DNA from: an uncultured Blastocatellia bacterium
GTDB lineage: Bacteria; Acidobacteriota; Blastocatellia; HR10
DNA length: 64,000 bases
Reading direction: 5' to 3'
Assembly: GCA_937934295.1 (NCBI GenBank)
Contig: CALHAI010000003.1
Span: 1-64,000 of the forward strand
Part shown: piece after piece, positions 19,477 to 26,690 of the stretch
Position numbering within the stretch: position 1 is the first letter of the stretch
Layout of the letters: each line of letters opens with the position of its first letter
Translations under genes and position numbers: made by a program
Notes under the pieces: generated by a model
Told to the model about the DNA's origin: nothing
The model's database searches: none
Seen by the model: only the letters and a program-made list of their open reading frames with translations

Positions 19477-20502
19477 TCACAGGTGAATTGCGCTCAGGGG
19501 CTCACCGCGCGAGCGAACGCCCGCGCGAAGCTTCGCACTGCGCGCTCGCGGATTCTCCCGCACCTCCGCTTCGCTCGGTCGAATCGCCCGGCGCGTGAGC
19601 AGGACGAGGCGACGCGCCGCCCCACAGTGCGGGCAGGGTTCGACCTCTCGCCACACGGCTCCTCGCCGAATCGCGCAGTCGCAACGCCCGGTATGAAAGC
19701 GCAGCCGATGCTTGATCACTCGATCCTCGAGCGAATGAAACGAGATGATGACCAATCGTCCGCCGGGTGCGAGCCGCTCGATCGCCATATCCAGGAAGCT
19801 CTCCAACCCCGACAGCTCGTCATTGACGGCGATCCGTAGGGCTTGAAACGTGCGCGTCGCCGGGTGAATGCGCGTCGTTCGCCGCGCGCCCACCGCACGC
19901 GCGACGATCTCCGCCAGCTCCGTCGTCGTCTGAATCGGTCTATGCGCGCGCGCGCGAACAATCGCCCGAGCGATCCGCGATGCCGCCGGCTCCTCACCGT
20001 ATCGGAAGATGAGGTCGGCCAGATCACGTTCGCTCAGCGTGTTCACCAGCTCAGCCGCTGTCACCGTCCGCCGCCGATCCATGCGCATGTCGAGCGGCCC
20101 CTCCCACTGGAAGCTGAATCCACGCTCGGCCGTCTCCAGTTGCAGCGACGAGACGCCCAGGTCCACGAGGATGCCCTCGACGGTCGAAAGCCCTTGCCGC
20201 ACAAGGACCTCATTCAAACGCTTGAAATCTTCATGAATGGGCACGAACCGATCGCCATAGGACTGCAAGCGCTCCCGCGCCAAAGCCAAAGCCTCTTGAT
20301 CCCAATCGATCCCAATCACGCGCACACGCTCCGAAGCCAGAAGCAATGCTTCCGCATGCCCCCCTGTCCCCACCGTACAGTCCACGATCACCCCATCCAA
20401 ACACGGGCGCAACAGCTCGACGACCTCGCGCACGAGCACCGGACGATGCCACGCGCGCTCCTGGCCAGAGTTAAATTCCCAACTTGGCAATGGCTGCAGC
20501 AT
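19477..20502 (-). CDS. rsmH: 16S rRNA (cytosine1402-N4)-methyltransferase RsmH
   Basis: SAM-dependent methylation of C1402 in 16S rRNA. The product (about 341 residues) has the characteristic start HRPVLVREVVELL, the SAM loop DCTVGTGGHAEALL, IDWDQEALALA, VDLGVSSLQLE, FSFQWEGPLDMRMD and ISFHSLEDRVIKH. ATG 20502 lies inside the end of mraZ (32-base overlap); no strong ribosome site precedes it, so translation is probably coupled to mraZ. A CPHCGAARR stretch near the end looks like a small Cys pair also seen in other RsmH proteins. Confidence 0.95.
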   Translation of the reverse strand: MLQPLPSWEFNSGQERAWHRPVLVREVVELLRPCLDGVIVDCTVGTGGHAEALLLASERVRVIGIDWDQEALALARERLQSYGDRFVPIHEDFKRLNEVLVRQGLSTVEGILVDLGVSSLQLETAERGFSFQWEGPLDMRMDRRRTVTAAELVNTLSERDLADLIFRYGEEPAASRIARAIVRARAHRPIQTTTELAEIVARAVGARRTTRIHPATRTFQALRIAVNDELSGLESFLDMAIERLAPGGRLVIISFHSLEDRVIKHRLRFHTGRCDCAIRRGAVWREVEPCPHCGAARRLVLLTRRAIRPSEAEVRENPRARSAKLRAGVRSRGEPLSAIHL

Positions 20503-20908
20503 CTTCCTTGGTGAAGATTCCAAGCTGCGCTTCGAATTTCTCCAGATTCCACACCTGCAAGTAGGTGATATAGCCAAGAACTGCGACCTCGCCATTCAAT
20601 TCGGCTTTCGCCCGAAGCGGCGGATGGATCAGGATCCGCCCCTGCCCATCCATCGTCGCCTGTCGTCCGTAGAAGTTCGTCACTCGAAGGAACTTCTCCT
20701 TCACCGGATCCATCTCCGGCAGTTGGGCGAGCCGTTGTTCGATCTTCTCCCATTCCGGCAAGGGGTAGAGCCGGACATGGTCTCCATCCAAGCTCGTGAC
20801 GAAGAACTCCGAACCATACTTTTGCAGGATGATGTCGCGGAAGGCAGCCGGGATCTTGATCCGTCCCTTCTCATCAATGCGCGTCGTATAGTTTCCACGT
20901 AACACCAC
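20471..20908 (-). CDS. mraZ: transcriptional regulator MraZ
   Basis: First gene of the dcw cluster. The 145-residue protein has two SpoVT/AbrB-like halves, each with the family signature: YTTRIDEKGRIKIPAAFR and QATMDGQGRILIHPPLR. MraZ forms rings that bind short tandem repeats in its own promoter and repress the cluster. The start is GTG (two GTG codons in a row). The operator and promoter listed separately at 20981-21040 fit autoregulation. Confidence 0.97.
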   Translation of the reverse strand: MVLRGNYTTRIDEKGRIKIPAAFRDIILQKYGSEFFVTSLDGDHVRLYPLPEWEKIEQRLAQLPEMDPVKEKFLRVTNFYGRQATMDGQGRILIHPPLRAKAELNGEVAVLGYITYLQVWNLEKFEAQLGIFTKEDAAAIAKLGI

Positions 20909-20980
20909 TAATCTCCAGCTACTTCCCGCGATCTCTTAAAGTTGAGCTTTAGCTCTCTACCTCGGTCTCCAACCTGCGAA

Positions 20981-21004
20981 CCACTTTAGTCCACTTTAGT
21001 CCAC
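20981..21004 (-). promoter_or_regulatory. MraZ operator: three GTGG repeats with 10-bp period
   Basis: On the minus strand GTGG is followed by two copies of ACTAAAGTGG, so GTGG recurs three times at exact 10-bp spacing (21001-21004, 20991-20994, 20981-20984). MraZ is known to bind tandem repeats with a 10-bp step (TGGGN in E. coli; AAAGTG-type in mycoplasmas); AAAGTGG here matches that style. The repeats lie just downstream of the -10, where a bound MraZ ring would block initiation. Confidence 0.75.
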
Positions 21005-21011
21005 CTCGCGT

Positions 21012-21040
21012 ATGCTACGGGAAACGGCCCGCAGTGTCAA
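21012..21040 (-). promoter_or_regulatory. sigma70 promoter of the dcw cluster
   Basis: TTGACA (21035-21040), 17-base spacer, TAGCAT (21012-21017), reading on the minus strand. The predicted start of transcription is near 21005, directly at the MraZ repeats and about 95 bases before mraZ. Confidence 0.75.
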
Positions 21041-21459
21041 GGAGAAAGTGCAAACGGAGTTGGCGAGGTGGAGGGGGCCCTAAGCGGGTTTTGCCCCAGC
21101 CTCAATCCCCAATTCCCAGCCAAGGAGTTGGGCGTTCCACTCAGGCACGCCGAGGCCGATCTCACAAGGGCAGGACATGAGAGATGAGGTCTTTCGCGGG
21201 GTTTACCTGGACAAGCGGGTGAGCTTTAAGGCTCGCGATCGTCCGAGCGAAGTCGTCGTGCACGTTGAGAGACTCCGACTCAAGAATCTGCGCGTCGTTC
21301 CGTTAGAGCCAGAAGGGCTTGCTCCCAGCGGGAGGGTTTAATATGGTGCTCCTCTGGCATTCTTGGAGGGACTGGACCGGTCAGATGAAGAAGCCAGCGC
21401 TTCTTGCCCTTTATTCTCCCTGACTCTTGTGATGGCCTCGCACGCTCCGGAGGTGAAGC
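21041..21459. other. intergenic stretch with little recognisable content
   Basis: Between the dcw promoter and the sensor kinase stop. Apart from the weak small reading frame at 21177-21341 and a short hairpin (CTCCC-AGC-GGGAG) at its end, I see no promoter, RNA or repeat here. Confidence 0.5.
21177..21341 (+). CDS. small open reading frame, doubtful
   Basis: ATG 21177 to TAA 21341 encodes 54 residues beginning MRDEVFRGVYLDKRVSF, with the charged middle EVVVHVERLRLKNLRVVPL. It has a weak AGGG context upstream. It could be a real small gene, a decayed fragment of a larger one, or chance. No family recognised. Confidence 0.2.
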   Translation: MRDEVFRGVYLDKRVSFKARDRPSEVVVHVERLRLKNLRVVPLEPEGLAPSGRV

Positions 21460-22878
21460 TCACTGCCTCTTCTCAGCCATTTCTGCAAGGGGCAGCTCGA
21501 CGATGAAGCGACTGCCGCGACCGGGTTCGCTCTCGACCCAGATGCGGCCTCCGTGCGCCTCGACGATCCATCGGCTGATGGCGAGGCCGAGGCCTGCTCC
21601 GGCCCTCTCTCCGGAGGGACGGCGGTAAAAACGCTCGAAGATGTGGGGGAGGTCCTCGGGAGAGATCCCGCATCCCGTATCCTCGATTTCCATGCGGGCG
21701 TACGTCTCGCTGCGACTCATTCGGAGCGTGACGCGCCCTCCCGGAGAAGTGAACTTGAGCGCGTTATCCAGGAGATTGAGGAGCAGCTGTCGAAGGCGTT
21801 GCGGATCGCCGCGAACAGGGAGCGGCCCTTCGGACTCTTGGAGCGTGAGATCGAGGCGGCGCGTTTCGGCGATGGGACGCATCTGCTCGACGACGTCGCG
21901 GCAGATCACATCAAGTGGCAACGGAGCATAGTTCAGAGCAAGGCGTCCGCTTTCGGAGCGGGAGAGCAAGAGCAGATCGTCTGTCAGGCGGTTCAATCGA
22001 AGGACCTCGTCTAAGCACCGTTGCAGGACTCGGCGATACTCCTCGGCAGGGCGCTCGCGGCGGAGGGCGATCTCCAGCTCCGAGCGAAGAATCGCCAGCG
22101 GCGTGCGCAACTCATGCGAGGCGTCATCGGTGAAGCGCTGTTCGCGCTCGAAGGCTTCATCCAGGCGAGCGATCATCTGATTGAACGTGTCGGCCAGGCG
22201 GGCGAGTTCATCCCGCGAGGGGGGGACTTCGACGCGCTCCTTGAGATTGCGCGCGGTGATGGTGCGCGCCGCGCGCGTGAGGCGATCGACGGGGCGAAGC
22301 GCTCGCGTCGCGAGGAACAGGCCTCCGAAGCTTGCCACACCCAAGGCGAGTGCCATCGTGACGAACAGCGTCCCCAAGAGCTTCTGCTCCGCGCGACGGA
22401 TGTCCTCGATGACGTAGCCGGCGCGGATGAAAGACTCCACTTCTCCGTGAGCATCCAGCGCGCGCCAGGTGACGACGCGCATGGCGCGGCCATCGCGAGT
22501 GCGCGCGTCTTCGCCGATGGGGACGGGGCTCCTTCGGACACGCTCGAGAGTCTCAGGGCGGATGGGAACGCGCTCGTTCTCTGAAGTTGCGGCGACATCA
22601 GCGATCTCACCCTCGGGGGTGATCAACTCGACGAACGCGGGCGCGATGGTGAACCGCTCGCTCCGAGGCTCGAAGGATTCTCGGCCGTGTTCGAGAGCGC
22701 GTAGCCGCGCCTCGATGAGCTGCACCTGTTCGCTCAGCGACGCGTCCACGGCACGACGCAAGCTTCGGGATAAGTCCATGTGCGCGATCACGGCAGAGGT
22801 CGTGAGGACAATGGCCATCAGGCTCACATACCAGAGGGTCAATTTCGTCCGAAGCGAGAGCGTGCGCCAGGTTCTCAT
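21460..22878 (-). CDS. membrane sensor histidine kinase (orphan)
   Basis: A 472-residue two-component sensor. Two transmembrane helices (about 13-32 and 168-192) flank a periplasmic domain of about 135 residues with no recognised sensor fold. Then come a HAMP domain (about 193-245), the HisKA dimerisation helix with phospho-accepting His255 (DDASHELRTPL), and the ATPase domain with N-box LLLNLLDNALKFT, G1 DTGCGIS, F-box IFERFYR and G2 GAGLGLAI. No response regulator is adjacent; the upstream neighbour is the metallopeptidase-like gene 30 bases away, possibly its functional partner. The signal is unknown, an envelope cue being likely by context. Confidence 0.93.
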   Translation of the reverse strand: MRTWRTLSLRTKLTLWYVSLMAIVLTTSAVIAHMDLSRSLRRAVDASLSEQVQLIEARLRALEHGRESFEPRSERFTIAPAFVELITPEGEIADVAATSENERVPIRPETLERVRRSPVPIGEDARTRDGRAMRVVTWRALDAHGEVESFIRAGYVIEDIRRAEQKLLGTLFVTMALALGVASFGGLFLATRALRPVDRLTRAARTITARNLKERVEVPPSRDELARLADTFNQMIARLDEAFEREQRFTDDASHELRTPLAILRSELEIALRRERPAEEYRRVLQRCLDEVLRLNRLTDDLLLLSRSESGRLALNYAPLPLDVICRDVVEQMRPIAETRRLDLTLQESEGPLPVRGDPQRLRQLLLNLLDNALKFTSPGGRVTLRMSRSETYARMEIEDTGCGISPEDLPHIFERFYRRPSGERAGAGLGLAISRWIVEAHGGRIWVESEPGRGSRFIVELPLAEMAEKRQ

Positions 22879-22908
22879 GGCTCGATCCTCAAGGCAAGCG
22901 GGAGCGGC

Positions 22909-23637
22909 TCACTTCCGAAGCGAGGGGAGACCAATGTGAATATGCGCGCCGGTGGCGGAGCGGGGGATTTCGTCGCTGAAAGCGATGTAGGGGATGCCGC
23001 GCCGCGCCAAATATTCGATCACCCAGCGTCCTTGTTCGCTCTCCGGATGCAGGGCGATGTCCACCCGCCCGCGATGGTCCAGGCCCAAATAGTCATGCGT
23101 TGGCGTTTGCCCGAACGCGCTGATGGGCAAGGAGCGGCCGAAGCGTCGCTCGTAGGCGCGCATGAGCGCAACGAGATCGCTCATGGTGAAGCGCCCTGAT
23201 CCGTAGGAGCGTGCGACGCGCACCAGGGCGCGCGCGACTCGGTGCTGTTGGCGCTCGCGTTCGGCGGCTCGCTCGGCGTATTCTCTCGCGCGCGCGAGGG
23301 CTTCTTGGGCGAGACGTTCGACCTCCCGAGCGGCCACCAGCCGAGCCCGCGCCGTTTGGGCTTCCAGTTCGGCCCACTCGACATCACGGCGGGCGATGAG
23401 CCCGCGAGCGAAGAGCGCGCGTAGGCGTTCGACCCTCTCCTCTGCCTTTCGCGCATCTTCCTCGGCCGCGCGAAGCGCGGCGCTCGCTTGTTCCCAATGA
23501 GCTTCCGCTCGCTGGAGCTCGGGCACAAGAGAAACTGACGAAGAAGGGAACTGCACATGAAGAGGTGGGAGCAAAAGGAGGAACCCAAGGAGCGCGCGCG
23601 CGCGCCTGGGGACATTCTCTCTCGGCCATTCCATCAT
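22909..23637 (-). CDS. secreted coiled-coil protein with a DD-peptidase-like C-terminal domain
   Basis: A 242-residue protein: a signal peptide or membrane anchor (about 10-30, RALLGFLLLLPPLHVQF), a long Ala/Glu/Arg-rich coiled coil (about 40-135), and a C-terminal domain (about 145-242). In that domain HRGRVDI (His188, Asp193) and GAHIHIG (His232, His234) resemble the zinc ligands of the Hedgehog/DD-peptidase fold (H-x4-D ... HxH). A coiled coil plus peptidoglycan peptidase recalls EnvC-type envelope proteins. It is 30 bases upstream of the sensor kinase on the same strand, so the two are probably co-transcribed. Peptidase activity is inferred from the motif only. Confidence 0.6.
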   Translation of the reverse strand: MMEWPRENVPRRARALLGFLLLLPPLHVQFPSSSVSLVPELQRAEAHWEQASAALRAAEEDARKAEERVERLRALFARGLIARRDVEWAELEAQTARARLVAAREVERLAQEALARAREYAERAAERERQQHRVARALVRVARSYGSGRFTMSDLVALMRAYERRFGRSLPISAFGQTPTHDYLGLDHRGRVDIALHPESEQGRWVIEYLARRGIPYIAFSDEIPRSATGAHIHIGLPSLRK

Positions 23638-23689
23638 CTCGCTTCAGCGAGTCATTGTACGGGGTCGCGAGGGCCTTCGGCAATCCGGA

Positions 23690-24643
23690 TCACGCCATCA
23701 CGCGATCGGGTCGCACATTGCTCTTCAATCGCGTCCAGAAGCTCAGCCGATATTGCAGGAGGACCTTATGCACCTGGCGAGGTGTGACATCGCCGATGGC
23801 CTCGCTGATCAGGAGATGGAGCCCTTTCTCCGGAGGTGCCTCGCGCTTCAAGTACTCTTGATAGAAGGAGAGGATGGCCGCGCGCTGGGTCTCGCTCACT
23901 TCCGGTTCGGCGTCAAGCACTTTGCGCCATTCGTGGAGCTTTTCCAGCCACCACCAGATGCGGCCGGGATCGAGCCCCAACTCCGCGGCCGCACATTCGA
24001 CGATCGCGCGAGCATCGTCTTGTCCAGCGAGGACCTCACGCCAGTAGATCTTCTCGATCTCGAAGTTCGTTCGGCGCAAGCGCTCTCGATGGAGATAGCT
24101 CTTCACGGCCTCGGAGACGAGCGCATATGGCAATCTCAGCTCTCGCGTGATCGTCTTGCGGCGTCCCTCAGGGGGACGCTCGCCAGAGGCGACCATCGCG
24201 CGATAGCGTTCTTCGATCTGTCGGCGCTGCTCCGGGGTGAGCTTCTTCGGGATGGAGGGCGCGGCTTTCAGGCGAGCGCGTTTTTTTTGCGAGACGGCGC
24301 GGCGCGGGAGTTTCTGTTCGCTCCTTTTGAACGGCTGACGGTGCGCCGTTTGTTGCGCAGAAGGGAAAAGCGGGCGATCCGGAAGCAATCCCCATTGGTC
24401 TGAACTCGAAGTTGCCGGACGGCGGAGCGAACGCTGACTCACCGAAGCGGAGCGGGGGGCCGCTGGGGCTCGTCCCTCGCGAGATCCGGCCGCGACTCTC
24501 TTCTGTTCGCGGGGGAGTCTCTCTGAAGGGATGGCCTCCGTCGCGTCGATGGGATATCGGGCGCGATCCTCGGAGCGTCCATCGGACGTGGTGCCTTTTT
24601 TGATCAAGCGGGCACGGGGCGATCGCTCTGGCGGTTTGCCCAT
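23690..24643 (-). CDS. basic protein with three tandem helical (HTH-like) repeats
   Basis: From ATG 24643 (GGGGAGG six bases upstream) the product has 317 residues. Residues 1-130 are low-complexity and very basic. Then three copies of an about 50-residue helical unit follow (about 135-185, 192-240, 249-300), with the recurring pattern Q-R-x2-I-x3-Y ... P ... I-x-V-x3-L-x-x-Y/L, e.g. EQRRQIEERY and TQRAAILSFY. The layout suggests a nucleic-acid-binding protein with a disordered tail. I do not recognise the family, and the binding role is inferred from charge and repeats. Confidence 0.6.
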   Translation of the reverse strand: MGKPPERSPRARLIKKGTTSDGRSEDRARYPIDATEAIPSERLPREQKRVAAGSREGRAPAAPRSASVSQRSLRRPATSSSDQWGLLPDRPLFPSAQQTAHRQPFKRSEQKLPRRAVSQKKRARLKAAPSIPKKLTPEQRRQIEERYRAMVASGERPPEGRRKTITRELRLPYALVSEAVKSYLHRERLRRTNFEIEKIYWREVLAGQDDARAIVECAAAELGLDPGRIWWWLEKLHEWRKVLDAEPEVSETQRAAILSFYQEYLKREAPPEKGLHLLISEAIGDVTPRQVHKVLLQYRLSFWTRLKSNVRPDRVMA

Positions 24644-24683
24644 ACTCTGCCTCCCCACACGCTCTCTTCGGATGACCCGCCTT

Positions 24684-24692
24684 ATGATAGCA
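24684..24692 (-). promoter_or_regulatory. extended -10 element before the triple-repeat protein
   Basis: On the minus strand TGCTATCAT is an extended -10 (TGn plus TATCAT), about 40 bases before the start at 24643. No convincing -35. Confidence 0.4.
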
Positions 24693-24813
24693 CTTCCCAT
24701 TGGCGAAGACCAAGGCGAAATTCCGCGTAGAGGGCAATCGGCGCGCGGTCTCTCTCTTGCCAGTGCCTTTCGAGATCAGCCACAATGTACGAGCGATCGT
24801 CGAGGGAGTCATC

Positions 24814-25470
24814 ATGAGCGTTCACGAAGATCATGGCGTGATCCTCAAAACGCAGCCGGTCGGTCCGTTCTGGATGAACACCTACGTCATCGGATGCGCA
24901 CGAACGCGTGAAGCGATCATCATTGACCCCGGGGATGAGCCCGAGGTCATCGTCGGTTTTCTCGCCCAGCATCAACTCGTGCCGAAGTACATCCTCTGCA
25001 CGCACGGGCATGTGGATCATGTCGGAGCGGTCGCGGATGTGAGAGCCGCCACAGGGGCACCCGTCTGCCTGCATCCGGAGGACTTCTTCCTCTACGAGCG
25101 CATGGTCGAATGGGGGGCGCTCTTCGGCATGCGCGTCCGACCGGGGCCGACTCCCGATCACTGGCTCTCGGATGGGGAGGAGCTGCGCTTTGGGGAGCAT
25201 CGGATTCGAGCCATTCATACCCCAGGACACACGCCGGGAGGGATATCGTTCCTTCTGGGCGACATGCTCTTTGCGGGCGATACACTGTTTGCGGGATCAG
25301 TGGGCCGAACGGATCTGCCTGGCGGCTCTTGGCCGACGCTCATGCGCTCAATTCGGGAGAAGCTCTTGCCGCTCGGCGATCACATTCGCGTCTACAGCGG
25401 TCATGGACCGGCGACGACGCTGGGGCGGGAGCGTCGTACGAATCCATTCTTGCAAGGGGGAGGGCTATGA
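24814..25470 (+). CDS. MBL-fold hydrolase (glyoxalase II-like)
   Basis: A 218-residue cytoplasmic metallo-beta-lactamase-fold hydrolase. The dinuclear metal motif THGHVDHVG (63-71) is complete, followed by HTPGHTPGG, LFAGDTLFAGSVGRTDL and the terminal YSGHGPATTLGRERRTNPF, the signature of the small YcbL/glyoxalase II-like subgroup. ATG 24814 follows GAGGGAG with five bases spacing; a TTG at 24700 would be a longer alternative. It overlaps the acyl-CoA dehydrogenase by four bases (ATGA). Likely a thioester hydrolase; substrate not readable. Confidence 0.88.
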   Translation: MSVHEDHGVILKTQPVGPFWMNTYVIGCARTREAIIIDPGDEPEVIVGFLAQHQLVPKYILCTHGHVDHVGAVADVRAATGAPVCLHPEDFFLYERMVEWGALFGMRVRPGPTPDHWLSDGEELRFGEHRIRAIHTPGHTPGGISFLLGDMLFAGDTLFAGSVGRTDLPGGSWPTLMRSIREKLLPLGDHIRVYSGHGPATTLGRERRTNPFLQGGGL

Positions 25471-26681
25471 TTGATTTCCGATTGACGGAAGAGCATCTGG
25501 CGGTGGAGAAGATGGTGCGTGAGTTCGCCGCTCGCGAGATCGCGCCGCGCATTAAGGAGCTGGACGAGAGGGGGGAGACCGATCCGGCGATCTTACGGAA
25601 GATGGGGGAGTTGGGCCTCCTGGGCATCTGCATTCCGGAGGAGTACGGTGGAGCGGGCTTCGATTACATCGCGCTGGGCCTCGCCTGCGAAGAGTTGGAG
25701 TATGTGGATACGGCGTTTCGCGTCCCGATGTCCGTCCATGTGGCATTGAATTGCCTGACGTTGCTCACGTGGGGGACGGAGGATCAGAAGCGGCGGTACC
25801 TTGTCCCTCAAGCGAAAGGGGAGAAGTTGGCGACCTATGCGCTGACCGAGCCCAATGCCGGCTCCGATGTCGTTGGGATGCAAGCGACGGCCATTCGGGA
25901 TGGCGACGCGTACATCCTCAACGGGGAGAAGGTGTGGATCAGCCTGGCGGACATCGCCGACCATTTCCTGGTCTTCGCCTGGACGGATGTGGAGAAGAAG
26001 AAGGTTCGGGACCATTCGGGCGTCTCCGCGTTCATCTTGGAACGGGGGATGCCTGGCCTGACGACGGGCACGATTCACGGCAAGCTCGGCATTCGCGCGG
26101 GCAATACCGGGTGGATCTCTATGCAGGACGTGCGCGTGCCGAAGGAGAATCTGCTCGGATACGAGGGCGAGGGCTTCAAGATCGCGATGTTCGCGTTGGA
26201 TCAAGGGCGGTATACGGTGGCCGCAGGAGCGACCGGGCTCATTCGCGCGTGTCGGGATGCATCGGTGCGATATGCGTTGGAGCGGCAGACGTTCGGCAAG
26301 CTCATCGGCGAGCATCAGTTGGTCAAGGAGATGCTCGCCGAGATGGAAGCCGATTATCAGATTTGCCGACTGCTGTGGCTGCGCGTCGGGTGGATGAAGA
26401 ACATGGGGTTGCGCAACACGCGGGAGACATCACTGGCCAAATGGATCGCGACCGTCGCCAGCGAACGGGCGGCCTCCCATGCCGTACAGATTTACGGAGC
26501 CTACGGCTACTCGAATGAATATCCGGTCGAGCGGTTCTATCGCAATTGCAAGGGTGCGGTCATCTACGAAGGGACGCGCGAGATTCACAAGCTCATTCAA
26601 GCGGACTACCTCTTAGGGTTTCGCACCGATAAGCCCTTGCGGTGCACGCTCCCGCCATGGACGCCGCATCAAGAGAAGTGA
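25467..26681 (+). CDS. acyl-CoA dehydrogenase family protein
   Basis: FAD-dependent dehydrogenase introducing a 2,3 double bond in an acyl-CoA. The 404-residue product has YALTEPNAGSD (FAD/substrate motif 1), the middle beta domain, RQTFGKLIGEHQLV and the C-terminal GAVIYEGTREIHKLI, where Glu368 sits at the catalytic-base position used by short-chain, isovaleryl- and glutaryl-type enzymes. Coupled to the MBL hydrolase by ATGA overlap, suggesting a joint thioester pathway. The acyl chain specificity cannot be stated. Confidence 0.92.
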   Translation: MIDFRLTEEHLAVEKMVREFAAREIAPRIKELDERGETDPAILRKMGELGLLGICIPEEYGGAGFDYIALGLACEELEYVDTAFRVPMSVHVALNCLTLLTWGTEDQKRRYLVPQAKGEKLATYALTEPNAGSDVVGMQATAIRDGDAYILNGEKVWISLADIADHFLVFAWTDVEKKKVRDHSGVSAFILERGMPGLTTGTIHGKLGIRAGNTGWISMQDVRVPKENLLGYEGEGFKIAMFALDQGRYTVAAGATGLIRACRDASVRYALERQTFGKLIGEHQLVKEMLAEMEADYQICRLLWLRVGWMKNMGLRNTRETSLAKWIATVASERAASHAVQIYGAYGYSNEYPVERFYRNCKGAVIYEGTREIHKLIQADYLLGFRTDKPLRCTLPPWTPHQEK

Positions 26682-26690
26682 CGCGCGCCG

